Shown: positions 44,179-53,019 of the stretch, one piece after another
Layout: each line of letters begins with the position of its first letter
How positions within the stretch are numbered: the stretch's first letter is position 1
Assembly (NCBI RefSeq): GCF_020102855.1
Contig: NZ_JADHZD010000020.1
Location: 1 to 64,000, forward strand
Direction: 5' to 3'
Source of the DNA: Nocardioides lacusdianchii
Lineage (GTDB): Bacteria > Actinomycetota > Actinomycetes > Propionibacteriales > Nocardioidaceae
DNA: 64,000 nucleotides
Program-made: the position numbers and the translations under genes
Notes under the pieces: model-generated
Databases searched by the model: none
Seen by the model: the letters and a program-made list of their open reading frames with translations, nothing else
Told to the model about the DNA's origin: nothing

Positions 44179-44859
44179 TCAGATGGCCAGTCCGGGACCT
44201 GCATCCCGTGGTCGCGGTGGGGCCATCTGCTGGGAACGTTCGCCCGGTCGGCTCAATGAGCTCGCCAGCGTGGCTGAATCCTGTGCGTGTGTGCGGGCGT
44301 GGTCGAGAACGGTGCGCATCATCGACACCCCCTCGTCGGCTCTGCTGACTTCACGCCCGGCTTCGTGGACGCGGTTGTCGAGCAACATCAACGCATCGGT
44401 TGCCTGCGCGGCCTCGGCTGCATGGAAGGCATGAGCGCTGATGCTCTCGACCATCGGCCCGGCCAACGTCACCACCTCGCGCAGCGCTGCCACTCGCATC
44501 CGCAACGCCTCGACATCGACAGATTCCGCGACCCCATCCAGCGCCTGCTCAAGCTCGGCTCCGACGCGATCGACTGCACCGCTGGCACGGTCGATGTGGC
44601 GTGCCAGCTCCTCGCCAAGTTCGCGCATCACCTCCGATCGGTTACGGAGCCGATCCAGATGCTCACCTGCCGACTCCACATAGGTATCGCGCCTCTCCTC
44701 CCGGCGGGCATGGAAGGAATCGACGGCGGCATCATCGAGGACACGAAGCGAGGACGCCGCGACATCGCCGAGCTCGTCGACAACCTCCGCCGCTCGCCGC
44801 AATGCCGACTCCGCAGCGAAGACCGCATCGGCTGTCCTGAGCATGACCGGCGCGGTCAC
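44179..44859 (-). CDS. Long coiled-coil-like protein, unknown
   Basis: 226 aa from GTG 44859, which overlaps the previous stop as GTGA and has GGAGG six bases upstream. Almost the whole chain is helix with regular Leu/Ala/Val spacing (AESALRRAAEVVDELGDVAASSL and RELGEELARHIDRASGAVDRVGAELEQAL), suggesting an elongated coiled coil. It ends with a Pro/Arg tail. Coupled to the 53-aa gene upstream; the pair resembles small ESX- or phage-like scaffold genes only in size. Function unknown. Confidence 0.6.
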   Translation of the reverse strand: MTAPVMLRTADAVFAAESALRRAAEVVDELGDVAASSLRVLDDAAVDSFHARREERRDTYVESAGEHLDRLRNRSEVMRELGEELARHIDRASGAVDRVGAELEQALDGVAESVDVEALRMRVAALREVVTLAGPMVESISAHAFHAAEAAQATDALMLLDNRVHEAGREVSRADEGVSMMRTVLDHARTHAQDSATLASSLSRPGERSQQMAPPRPRDAGPGLAI

Positions 44860-45017
44860 TGCGCCCTCCGAGGGCCGCACTCCTGCCCGCCGAGGGCGCT
44901 GAGCAGCTCTCGCAGCCGCGTAACCACCTCGCCCGCGGCCTCCAACTCCCGCCGCATCACAGTGACTGGATCGTGTCCGGGCGAGCTCCTCTGACTCGTG
45001 ATTATCGGCCGTGTCAT
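44856..45017 (-). CDS. Small helical protein, 53 aa
   Basis: From the ATG at 45017, preceded by AGGAGG; a longer ORF to 45248 overlaps a divergent gene and is rejected. The protein (MTRPIITSQRSSPGHDPVTV, then MRRELEAAGEVVTRLRELL) is a short disordered start and one amphipathic helix. It is coupled by GTGA to the coiled-coil gene. No family known. Confidence 0.6.
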   Translation of the reverse strand: MTRPIITSQRSSPGHDPVTVMRRELEAAGEVVTRLRELLSALGGQECGPRRAQ

Positions 45018-45171
45018 CGCCTGGTCCTCCTGTCGCAGGGGAGGTTCCCCTTCGACCGTCACAAGCAACCCGCCGGCACCTGGATCGGACATCCGACGAC
45101 GGTCACGGGCCCGGACGTCGCAGCCGGGGGCTTCCCGAACGAGTGGGTGGTGGCTAAGACTGAGCCGGACA

Positions 45172-45681
45172 ATGGACGACGCGCTGGCGCTGATTGCGCG
45201 CGAGGTGGCAATGGCTGCCTCGGCGTGGCACAGGTGCGCCTCCGACACCGAGGCCTATCGCCGCTTGGTCGACGCCGTCGAGACCTGGGACCACTACCTC
45301 GCACCAGATCTCATGAACCCGGTCTCCGAAGACGTCGCCGCCCAGGTCCGCAAGGCCGCACGCCAGGCGCTCTACGCGATGGACGAGGAAATGGTCGAGC
45401 ACGCCGGCGCGCTCGCCAACGCCACCACCCGGTGGCTCCATGCCCCCACCTCCCACGAGGCCTACCGCGCCCTTATCGCTGCCATCAACGCCTGGAACAA
45501 CTACACGGCCCCTCACTTCGATACCGATGCACTCGAGCTGCCTGACGAACTCGGGACCGACGGCGAACCGATGGCTCTGGGTGCCCTCATCCCCGAGCTC
45601 TTCAACACCAACGAGAGCCCCTCAACGCCGGCCCACGACGCCGCCAGCTTCCGGCGCGGAGTCGTCGGCAAGGGACCCTGA
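45172..45681 (+). CDS. Unknown helical protein with two related halves
   Basis: 169 aa from the ATG at 45172 (MDDALALIAREVAMAASAWH). Two segments look alike: TEAYRRLVDAVETWDHYLAPDL near residues 27-48 and HEAYRALIAAINAWNNYTAPHF near 96-117, an internal duplication of a helical unit ~69 residues long. The preceding parts of each half also show an A-rich helix and Trp (AWHRCASD, RWLHAPTS). This is an alpha-helical repeat protein of unknown role. The longer ORF from 44998 has shadow composition. Confidence 0.62.
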   Translation: MDDALALIAREVAMAASAWHRCASDTEAYRRLVDAVETWDHYLAPDLMNPVSEDVAAQVRKAARQALYAMDEEMVEHAGALANATTRWLHAPTSHEAYRALIAAINAWNNYTAPHFDTDALELPDELGTDGEPMALGALIPELFNTNESPSTPAHDAASFRRGVVGKGP

Positions 45682-45763
45682 TGGTTCAAGTCCCCGCTGC
45701 GGCCCGCTGGCGCGGGGTGAGAGGTAGTTTCGAAATCCACGCGCCCCTAGAGGAAGTAGCCCG

Positions 45764-46528
45764 GTGACCGTGCCTGATGAGACCAGCTCAATGCCGGTGC
45801 ACATTCCGCTGGAACGCGTGACAAGGCGCAAGAAGCATGACGACGGGACGTCCCTCGTCTCCGCCCGCTGTAGCTGTGGGCACTGGGGCCCTTACGACCT
45901 GGACGCCGTCAACGCCCTCGTGCGCGAGCACGGCGCCACCGAACCCATCGCGTGCGCCGAATGTGGGCGCGTCACGCCCCTGAACCCAGCCAGTCCGGTC
46001 GCGTGGCGGGCACCATGGCGGCGCTATCAGCCCATCGAAGGTGAAGACGGAACATGGAGATACGCCTGCGCCGACCGAGCGGCCTGCCACCAACGCCAAC
46101 TCGCACCCGCCGACGAGGACAGAGATGACCCCCTCGCAGCGGTGATCGGTGGCTGCTCCACCTTCACCGTCAGCCTCGATCTGTCGGGAGATTGGGCGCG
46201 AACAGCGCACCTTGCCGAGGCCGTCGCGAACTTCCAGCACGTTCGTGCCACCAGCCCACGACGCTGGGATCAAATCGGCCCCGACGACCGGCGCGTTCTG
46301 ACGGCCCTCGTGTCTGCAGTCGCGGCCATTGAGGAAGCATTGGAGACCGCAAAGCTCTACGCCGTCCTACCCGCATTGAAGGCCGGCGCCACCTGGCACG
46401 ACCTCGCGGCCGCCACCGGAGACTGGAGCGCTGACGAATGCCGGGCCGACTACCTCGCCCGAGTGAAGTCGCTGGACTGGCCCGAAGAACATGACGACGA
46501 GATCCTCAAACTGCTCTACGAGAAGTGA
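45764..46528 (+). CDS. Unknown protein with N-terminal zinc-ribbon-like Cys pairs
   Basis: 254 aa from a GTG preceded by GAGGAAG. Cys pairs CSCGHWG near residue 36 and CAECGRV near 66 are spaced as in a zinc ribbon; two more Cys lie in YACADRAACHQ. The C-terminal half is helical and ends with ATWHDLAAATGDWSADECRADY, a helix-turn-helix-like stretch. It may bind nucleic acid. It follows the duplicated helical protein on the same strand 82 bp downstream. Confidence 0.6.
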   Translation: MTVPDETSSMPVHIPLERVTRRKKHDDGTSLVSARCSCGHWGPYDLDAVNALVREHGATEPIACAECGRVTPLNPASPVAWRAPWRRYQPIEGEDGTWRYACADRAACHQRQLAPADEDRDDPLAAVIGGCSTFTVSLDLSGDWARTAHLAEAVANFQHVRATSPRRWDQIGPDDRRVLTALVSAVAAIEEALETAKLYAVLPALKAGATWHDLAAATGDWSADECRADYLARVKSLDWPEEHDDEILKLLYEK

Positions 46529-46654
46529 TCCGAGACCCTTCCATCGACTCCAATCTCCGGTCGAGCCAACGGCCAGACAAAGTGGGCCCTCGCCACCGGG
46601 GCCACCGGGAGCACGAGCCAGAGTCTTGCGAACAGGTGTTCTTACATCGGGCGC

Positions 46655-46959
46655 ATGGCCGGCGGCTACGGACGAGGAAGCGGGATTCCGCTACGTGATC
46701 GCGTGCGCGTCGACCGCCCGGCCGCTCAAGCCGCTGCTGCTCGCGCAGACCTTCCTGCGACACCAGGACGGCACTGCTGGGTCAGCGCTCCAGTCGATGC
46801 CGGCGAACCACGCCCAGGACTGCTGCTGCGTTGGGAGCAGCGCGCATCCGGGTGGACCGGAGAAGTCGTCTATCTGGCCCAGCTCAGGCCGGGGAGTGGG
46901 CAACGGTGACCGAGTGGGTTGGCAGCCACATGCTCCGCGCCACACCACCAAACCACTGA
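46655..46959 (+). pseudogene. Small conserved-type gene broken by one missing G
   Basis: The frame from ATG 46655 (MAGGYGRGSGIPLRDRV) runs through HCWVSAPV and GWTGEVVYLAQLRPG, then turns to SGQR and stops at 46909. Adding one G in the GGGG run at 46891-46894 gives LRPGEWATVTEWVGSHML, ending at 46959. That continuation fits the actinobacterial small-protein pattern I recall (VVYLA.L..G.W..V.EW). It is either a real single-base deletion or a sequencing error in a homopolymer. Function unknown. Confidence 0.7.
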
Positions 46960-46983
46960 TGGGTCGCGCGCGGCCCACCCGCC

Positions 46984-48393
46984 TCAACCCTCACTCCGCA
47001 GCCGCGAGAGAGGGGTGCCGGGCAGATCGGCGGGTGTAGGTGTTTGCTCCAGCGCCTGCTCGAGGAGATGTCCCTGGAGCGATGACCACCCGCGAGGGGA
47101 ATCCTCAGGAGGGTTGATGGTTCCGACGTCGACGGTGATGTGCACGGGGACGTTGAGTCCGGGTGTCTCGGTCGCCAGCTGCTCGATCTTGGCTTTCAGT
47201 GCTTCCCCGTAGGTCTGCCATTCCGCGAGGCGTTGGGTCTCCAGGTCCTCTTCGAGGGCTGCGATCGGCTCGATGCGTGCGTCGCGCTCGTCTTCGAGGC
47301 GCCACAGCTCTTCGGCTGCTTCCCGGCTCTTGATGATGTAGGCACTGGTGACATCTCCGGGACGGCCTGAGTAGAGCCCGACGCCGGTGCGCAGGCTGTC
47401 TTCGACCCTGGCCAGGTGCTCGGGGGAGAGGGCCGCTCCGGGGCGGGTGGGTTGCTCGCGCCAGGTCTCCCACGACCACGCCGGCGCGGCGGGGTCACGG
47501 GCAATGAATTCGCCGGCGTCATCGCGGTCATACCACCACACGAACTGAGTGTCGTCGGGTTCGGGGTCATCCCGCTCTGCCACCTCCAGCAGCCTTTGGG
47601 CTTCGCGGGTGTCTTCGTCGTAGGCCTCATAGGCGTCGTAGGCGACGTCGACCACGAGCTGTTCGACGTACAGCGTCATCGTGAGCGGCTCGGTGCGGTG
47701 GCGCCACAGATCGGCCTCGTCGGGTCCGACGGTGCCCTCCAAGAGCTTTCGTACGTGGTCTGCTTCCCAGGAGCCCGAGCGTCCGGCCAGCGCGGCCTCG
47801 ATCCCGCCTGCGTTAGCGGCCGCACCGGCCAGGGCCAGTGCGATGAACTCGGCCCAGTCTCCAGGTTCGGTGCGGGTGGGATGGGGCTCCCAGCGGCCGG
47901 GCTCAGGCTGGTGCAGTACCTGCCGGCGCCAGTGCACCGCCTCGCTCATGACCGCGATCGCGTCCCCCAGGATCTCCTCGTATGCGCGCTGTTCGACGAC
48001 CCTGCTGGTCGCCGGCGCGGTGGTGATTGAGCCGTAGGCGATCGGGTTCTGCGAGCGGTTGGGGATCGGATCTGGTTCACCGACCAGAGGGTGGTTCGGG
48101 AGGGGCCGACCGGCGATGGCCACCCGGTCACCGTGGAAAGCCACCCCGTCCACGGTGCCGACCAGCTGCACCTGGCCGTCGGCAACCACGACCAGGAGCT
48201 CGGCCTCCGCGACGGTGGCCAGCTTGGCTTTCCACACGCCGCGGCCCCGGTCCCACAGTTCTGACATGGTCAGGCCTTCGGTGAACCCGACGACGTCGCG
48301 GCCCAGCGGATCCGGCTGCGGTGCCGCGCGCTCAGGACCGAGCTTGACCCGCACGATCGACACCTCGCGGGGGAGGGGCTGCTGTTCGCTCAT
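46984..48393 (-). CDS. Unknown 469-aa accessory protein
   Basis: Start at ATG 48393 with GGAGG upstream. The N-terminus is a beta-rich domain (REVSIVRVKLGPERAA and AELLVVVADGQVQLVGTVDGVAFHG). The middle is acidic and aromatic (DDTQFVWWYDRDDAGEF), and the C-terminus helical with long Glu/Leu runs (AEELWRLEDERDARIEPIAALEE). No catalytic motif. It is transcribed away from the toxin-antitoxin genes; the shared 163-bp gap carries repeats. Confidence 0.6.
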   Translation of the reverse strand: MSEQQPLPREVSIVRVKLGPERAAPQPDPLGRDVVGFTEGLTMSELWDRGRGVWKAKLATVAEAELLVVVADGQVQLVGTVDGVAFHGDRVAIAGRPLPNHPLVGEPDPIPNRSQNPIAYGSITTAPATSRVVEQRAYEEILGDAIAVMSEAVHWRRQVLHQPEPGRWEPHPTRTEPGDWAEFIALALAGAAANAGGIEAALAGRSGSWEADHVRKLLEGTVGPDEADLWRHRTEPLTMTLYVEQLVVDVAYDAYEAYDEDTREAQRLLEVAERDDPEPDDTQFVWWYDRDDAGEFIARDPAAPAWSWETWREQPTRPGAALSPEHLARVEDSLRTGVGLYSGRPGDVTSAYIIKSREAAEELWRLEDERDARIEPIAALEEDLETQRLAEWQTYGEALKAKIEQLATETPGLNVPVHITVDVGTINPPEDSPRGWSSLQGHLLEQALEQTPTPADLPGTPLSRLRSEG

Positions 48394-48430
48394 GGCCTCC
48401 ATCGTGCACGCATACGGCGCGTGAGTCAAT

Positions 48431-48465
48431 GACTAGTTGACTAGTTGGCTCGTTCATTAGTTGAC
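48431..48465. promoter_or_regulatory. Tandem GACTAGTT repeats in a divergent promoter region
   Basis: GACTAGTT occurs twice head-to-tail (48431-48438 and 48439-48446), and a related TTAGTTGAC follows at 48457-48465. Each unit contains the palindrome ACTAGT. They lie between the unknown gene at 48393 and the antitoxin gene at 48557 and could be antitoxin operators. A TTGGAT/CACACT pair (48522-48527, 48545-48550) is a possible antitoxin promoter. Confidence 0.5.
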
Positions 48466-48556
48466 GTAACGGAGGTTATCGGCGGTGTGATTCAAGGTGT
48501 GATGCGCGCCGGGATAAGGTATTGGATCGGACTGTGGAACGTGGCACACTGCAGGT

Positions 48557-48958
48557 ATGAGCACTCAGTCGACCATCGCCCGCGGCGACCTACGCGCATA
48601 CGAGGAGTCGGTACGGCTGGCCACGCCGGAGCTCGTCGAGCGGCTGCGCGACATGCTCGGCGCCAAGCTGGTCGCCTACCTGGGCTCTGTCCAAGAGACC
48701 CGAGCTGTGCGCCAGTGGGCCGACTCGAACGACGCGCGCACCCCGTCGACCGAGATCGTCAACCGGCTGCGGATGGCGTACCGGATCGCGGCCCTGCTGC
48801 GCGGCAAGGACTCGGCCGCGGTCGTCCAAGCGTGGTTCCAGGGCATGAACCCGCGGCTCGACGACGTCGCGCCGGCGCGGCTGCTGCGTGAGGGCGATCT
48901 GGAGCAGGTCGGCCCCGAGGTCCTGGCGGCCGCGCGCGCGTTCGCTGCGGCAGGGTGA
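48557..48958 (+). CDS. Xre-like antitoxin (MbcA/ParS type)
   Basis: 133 aa. The N-terminal part has an HTH-like region (ELVERLRDMLGAKLVAYLGSVQETRAVRQWA), where SVQETRAV is the usual recognition segment. The C-terminal part (AAVVQAWFQGMNPRLDDVAPARLLREG) is the typical toxin-binding domain in which a GMNPxLDxxxP motif plugs the RES toxin's active site. It directly precedes a RES gene with a 4-bp overlap. It should neutralise the toxin and repress the operon, perhaps at the repeats upstream. Confidence 0.87.
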   Translation: MSTQSTIARGDLRAYEESVRLATPELVERLRDMLGAKLVAYLGSVQETRAVRQWADSNDARTPSTEIVNRLRMAYRIAALLRGKDSAAVVQAWFQGMNPRLDDVAPARLLREGDLEQVGPEVLAAARAFAAAG

Positions 48959-49677
48959 GCCCGCCGGTGACCGAGGCACCTCATCTGGTCGTCGTCGAGG
49001 CGGCCGAAGAGGTCTGGCGCGTCGGCTTCAAGCCGGAGCCCTGGGCCTGGTCGGGTTGGGAATGGGCCGGTGCCGATGGCCGGTTCCACGGCCGCTGGGA
49101 CGACCGGCAGGGCAACTTCCGCACCATCTACGCCGGCTCCACTCTCCTGGCTTGCCTGCTCGAGGTCCTCGCAGGCTTCCGGACGGACCCGACGCTCGCG
49201 CTCGAACTCGACGACATTGACGAGGACGACGAGGACGCCGCGATGCACCCGACCACCCGGGCCGGCGAGATCTCCTACTCGTGGCTGGAGCCCCGCTCAG
49301 CTGCGAGCGCCACGCTGACCGGCCGCTTCTGTGCCGTCACGGCGGCCGAGTCCATCGCCACACTGCGGCCGCAGTTCGTCGCCCTCGCCCACCTGCTGAA
49401 CTTGCACGACTTCGACGCAGCGGCGCTAAAGGACGGGCGCCCCAGGGCACTCACCCAGTCGGTGGCCACCTACCTGCACGCCACCACCGAGCTCGACGGG
49501 GTCACCTTCGCCTCCCGGCACGGAGACGACCTCGCTCTGTGGGCCGTGTTCGAGCGAGCCGAGGACTCCGCGATCAGCCGAACCCTCACCGCGATCGAGC
49601 ACCACGCGCTCTCCCCCGAACACCCAGACGTTCAAGAGGCTCTCCGGATCCTTGGCCTCACCTGGTCGACCCACTGA
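48955..49677 (+). CDS. RES-domain toxin
   Basis: 240 aa from a GTG that overlaps the antitoxin stop. The RES core reads VWRVGFKPEPWAW, then GRFHGRWDDRQGNFRTIYAGSTLLACLLEVLAGFR, giving the conserved Arg, the Tyr-Ala-Gly-Ser stretch and the Glu. Near the C-terminus, TFASRHGDDLALWAVFE carries the Ser. RES toxins deplete NAD+; with their Xre partners they act as persistence or phage-defence modules. All the main motif positions look intact. Confidence 0.87.
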   Translation: MSPPVTEAPHLVVVEAAEEVWRVGFKPEPWAWSGWEWAGADGRFHGRWDDRQGNFRTIYAGSTLLACLLEVLAGFRTDPTLALELDDIDEDDEDAAMHPTTRAGEISYSWLEPRSAASATLTGRFCAVTAAESIATLRPQFVALAHLLNLHDFDAAALKDGRPRALTQSVATYLHATTELDGVTFASRHGDDLALWAVFERAEDSAISRTLTAIEHHALSPEHPDVQEALRILGLTWSTH

Positions 49678-49739
49678 GCTGCCCAGCTGACGCAGCCGTT
49701 CCACACCCGCGCAAGGGGCCGGCGTGCCACGATTCACCC

Positions 49740-49994
49740 GTGGGATTCTTCAAGCGCAGTGAGGCCGTCAAAGCCAAGAAGGTCGGGGCCCATGCCCGCT
49801 ACGTCGATGAGGACATCCAGCGCGTCGACCTCAAAGTCACCAGCCCCGAGGGCGAGACGGTGACCATCGATCTAAGCCTCGACCAGACCCGCCAACTCGT
49901 CATCGACCTGACCAACGCCTACGGAGCCTGTCGGCCGGCGCTGCTGGACCAGAAGCAGGTCGACCGGGTCACCTCGTACTTCGGGATGCGCTGA
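49740..49994 (+). CDS. Small unknown protein
   Basis: 84 aa from GTG 49740 (VGFFKRSEAVKAKKVGAHAR); a longer ORF from 49281 runs antisense to the RES frame and is a shadow. A basic start is followed by a beta-rich middle (VDLKVTSPEGETVTIDLSL) and a helix (QTRQLVIDLTNAY). Its stop overlaps the next ATG. No family recognised, but the gene opens a tight plus-strand series 49740-52391. Confidence 0.6.
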   Translation: MGFFKRSEAVKAKKVGAHARYVDEDIQRVDLKVTSPEGETVTIDLSLDQTRQLVIDLTNAYGACRPALLDQKQVDRVTSYFGMR

Positions 49995-50311
49995 TGACCC
50001 GCTACGAGTACGACGAGGAGGCAAGCGCGGCGTGGCACATGGACGTCGTGCACGAGGTCGATGACTCCCCCGCACCGGTCTCTCGGTGGGTGGACGCGAT
50101 GCGTCGCCTCAACACGATCAACGACCCGCTCGCCCGCAAGCTGCTGGCGCTGCACCGCGACTGCGGATCCGGCTCGGGAGTCTGCGACGACGGCCACGAC
50201 GATGCCGACCCGATAGCTCGCCGCGCCGGCTGGGGTTGTGAGACAACCGAGATCATCGCCTCTCACTTCGACATCGAGTACCCGCAAGGCTCGTCGAGCG
50301 ATCGCCCGTGA
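49994..50311 (+). CDS. Small acidic unknown protein
   Basis: 105 aa, overlapping its neighbours on both sides (TGATG, GTGA). It is rich in Asp and Glu at the N-terminus (TRYEYDEEASAAWHMDVVHEVDDSP), with a Cys/His/Asp-rich middle (RDCGSGSGVCDDGHDDADP) that could bind a metal. Function unknown; co-expressed with the DUF3883 and Mrr-like proteins. Confidence 0.58.
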   Translation: MTRYEYDEEASAAWHMDVVHEVDDSPAPVSRWVDAMRRLNTINDPLARKLLALHRDCGSGSGVCDDGHDDADPIARRAGWGCETTEIIASHFDIEYPQGSSSDRP

Positions 50312-51117
50312 GCTCGCACGACTCAAACGGCCGGCTCGTTGACCTCATCCGGGCCGGCCTGAGCCGAGCCGACGAGCTCGGCCGAGCACGGGTGCCGCTC
50401 AAGCTCTACCGCCCCGAGGACCAGGAGGAACTCCTCACGCTCCTCCACGCTTACCTGTGGGACACCGCAGCGCCCTACAACGACGAATGGCATCGCTCCC
50501 CCGGCAACATCATGACCCTGTGGGCCGAGCTGCTCGAGATCGGCAAGGAGACCCGCGAACGGCTCATCCCGCTGCGCACTGACCTTGTCAAGGCCCTCAC
50601 GGAGCGGGGCCTGGGCTATCGGACGCATCCACGGTCTGTGCCGGTGCTCGTGCGCGAGTACAGCGGCCCGATCGAGACCCCAGTCCACCCGGGCGACCCA
50701 CGCGAGACCTCGAGCACGATCGCCGTCGGAGCCTGGGGAGCCGGTTACGGCGACGCGGCCACGAACCGCATCGTCGAACTGGCCGCCGAGGCCGTGGTCC
50801 AGCACCACTACGAAGCGGCCGGTTGGACAGTCACCCGCGTCGCACACCTCAGGTGCGGCTGGGATCTAACCGCGACCCGCGACAGCGAGGAGCGCCACCT
50901 CGAGGTCAAGGGCGTGTCGAGCTCGATGCCCTCGATTCTGCTTACCCGCAACGAGCTGCGCAGCGCCGAGACCGACCCCGATTGGCTCTTGGCCGTGGTG
51001 ACCAACGCGCTCACCGATCCGACGCTCCTCGAGTTTGATCGAGAGTCTGTGACCGCGGCCGCCGATCCGGCCGTTTACCGCGTCAACCTCGCTCAATGGC
51101 CTCAGCGATGGACGTGA
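50308..51117 (+). CDS. DUF3883 (NOV-type) domain protein
   Basis: 269 aa from a GTG. The N-terminal 150 residues are helical. The C-terminal domain reads IVELAAEAVVQHHYEAAGWTV, then CGWDLTATRDSEERHLEVKG and ILLTRNELRSAETDPDWLLAVVTNA. The pattern of Asp, then Glu-Val-Lys, in a helix-strand context is the PD-(D/E)XK-like core of DUF3883 proteins, found in defence islands beside restriction genes. It is probably a DNA-binding or nuclease component working with the Mrr-like protein coded next. Confidence 0.78.
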   Translation: MSSHDSNGRLVDLIRAGLSRADELGRARVPLKLYRPEDQEELLTLLHAYLWDTAAPYNDEWHRSPGNIMTLWAELLEIGKETRERLIPLRTDLVKALTERGLGYRTHPRSVPVLVREYSGPIETPVHPGDPRETSSTIAVGAWGAGYGDAATNRIVELAAEAVVQHHYEAAGWTVTRVAHLRCGWDLTATRDSEERHLEVKGVSSSMPSILLTRNELRSAETDPDWLLAVVTNALTDPTLLEFDRESVTAAADPAVYRVNLAQWPQRWT

Positions 51118-52391
51118 GCGCTGACCCGCGCACCCAGGAGGCTTGGGCAGCGGCCAAGCAGTCGGTGTCCCTCGCGATGCCGACCGCTCGGGTGTGGAGA
51201 CGCCTCCTCGCCGAGCTCGACCAGACCGAGCTCGTGCTGTACCTGGACGTCCTCACCGACGGCTCTCGGGACGTGTGCGTGGCCGTCACCTCTGAGCGCC
51301 TGCTGTCGTGGACGCTGATGACCGACCGATTCCGGAGGATGGTGCGCCGCAACGTTCAGGTCACGGAGCACACGCGGACGGTGAACGGCGTGCTGCGCCT
51401 TTCGGATGGGAGCTCTTCGACGCCGCTGCGTCTGGTGGGGCGGCCGGAACAACGCTCGGCTCTCTTGAGGGCACTGCGGCTGCCGGCGGACGCCCGGCCG
51501 ATCAGCCCAGTCGTGCTCGACTTGAGTACGTCGCCCAAGACGAAGGCGGCCTACGCGGCCAGTCCCGTGCCCCCACCTGCGACCGGGCCCATCGCCGACG
51601 CCGTGCTCGGCTCGCTCGGATCGGCCAAGGCCCACTGTTTGGTCCAAGCCACTCAAGTCAGCCTCCATCCGTCATTGCCTGGCGGCGAGGTCATCGTCGT
51701 CGGGACCGGACAGAAGATCACGTTCGTCACCCTCGGAGCCGATGCGAAGTCTCGGTCGACCATGGGACTCGTTCGCGGCTCGCTCCGCTGGGATCTGCGA
51801 GGGAGCGAACTCACGCTGTTCTACGACCAGCCGGTCCGGTCCAACCTTGCCCGACTTCGTGGTGATCCTCGTGCCCTCGCCGCGGTCGTCGAACTTGTTG
51901 CTCGGTGGGCAGAACTCGATGCCGTCGTTGAGCGTCAACGGTCAGCTAAACAAGAGACGCGCCGCGTCACCGGAGCGGACGGAGTCCCCTCGATCCCGGT
52001 CGTGCGCCGTACCGGCCTGCTGGGTCGCAAACGGGTAGCCCCGATCGGCAACTGGAAACAGGCAGAGGCCGCTGCGTGCGCATGGCTGCGACACATGGGA
52101 TTCAATGACGCAAAAGTGACCCCGACCGGCAAGGACGCGGGCGTCGACGTCGTCGCCCGCAAGCTCGTCGCCCAGGTCAAGTGGCAGCTCACCCCGGTGG
52201 GGCGGCCCCAACTCCAGCAACTCCAAGGCGCGGCGGCACAGGCACGGAAGAAGGGGGCGTTCTTCTCCCGGTCCGGCTACACCGCCGATGCCCGGGCATG
52301 GGCAGAGACAGCGGGCATTGCCGCGTTCGTCCTCCTCGACGACGGCTCGCTGGCACCCACAACCTCGGCCGCGAAGAAGATGATGCGCTGA
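51096..52391 (+). CDS. Mrr-like restriction endonuclease with a novel N-terminal domain
   Basis: 431 aa; starts at 51096, 51108 or GTG 51114 (GTGA overlap) are all possible. The first ~310 residues are beta-rich and of unknown type, with two similar halves (LVLYLDVLTDGSRDVCVAVTSERLLSWTLM and HCLVQATQ...GGEVIVVGTGQKITFVTLG). The C-terminal domain, WKQAEAAACAWLRHMGFNDAKV then GKDAGVDVVARKLVAQVKW, is Mrr_cat with D and QxK catalytic residues. Mrr enzymes cut modified or foreign DNA. The next gene starts within its stop codon. Confidence 0.82.
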   Translation: MASAMDVSADPRTQEAWAAAKQSVSLAMPTARVWRRLLAELDQTELVLYLDVLTDGSRDVCVAVTSERLLSWTLMTDRFRRMVRRNVQVTEHTRTVNGVLRLSDGSSSTPLRLVGRPEQRSALLRALRLPADARPISPVVLDLSTSPKTKAAYAASPVPPPATGPIADAVLGSLGSAKAHCLVQATQVSLHPSLPGGEVIVVGTGQKITFVTLGADAKSRSTMGLVRGSLRWDLRGSELTLFYDQPVRSNLARLRGDPRALAAVVELVARWAELDAVVERQRSAKQETRRVTGADGVPSIPVVRRTGLLGRKRVAPIGNWKQAEAAACAWLRHMGFNDAKVTPTGKDAGVDVVARKLVAQVKWQLTPVGRPQLQQLQGAAAQARKKGAFFSRSGYTADARAWAETAGIAAFVLLDDGSLAPTTSAAKKMMR

Positions 52392-53019
52392 TGACACCAC
52401 GAGTGGTCGCAGTTGACGTTGGGTCGGTCCGGAGCAACTTCGCTTGGGCCGCCGTCGACCTACCCGGCCGGCGACCCGTCGGCGAAGGTGGCAGCCACCC
52501 TGAGGGAGCGGCGCAAGCAGTCCTCGAAGCACTCGACTCCGGCGTGCCCGTGGCGCTCGGGTTCGAGGCTCCGTTGATGGTTCCGATCAGCCCGGTCGGG
52601 TCCGACGACGGGTGGAAGACCTTGGGGCAGGCGCGCCAGGGTGAGACCGTCGACGGTCGCTCACGGCCTTGGTCGGCCGGCGCCGGCAGCGGCGCCTTGG
52701 CCACCGGGCTGGTGCAGATGGCCTGGGTCCTCGAGCGCGTCGGGTTAGGGCAGCCCGCGCTGCGGTGCACGACCCGTCCTGAGTTGTGGCTGGCCGGCGA
52801 CGCCGAGCTGTTCGTGTGGGAGGCCTTCGTTTCTGGAGCCGGGAAGCCGGTGCCGGCGGGGATCACCCAGCATGCGGCAGACGCGGCCGCTGCCGCGGAC
52901 ACCTTCGTTGAGCGCCTTGAACAGGGCTCGCTGAGCGCCTCGGACGTCGTGTGCGCGCCGGCGTCGTCGTTCAACCTGGCCGCTGCAGCGGCGGCGTACG
53001 CCGGGTTGGCGATCGCTAG

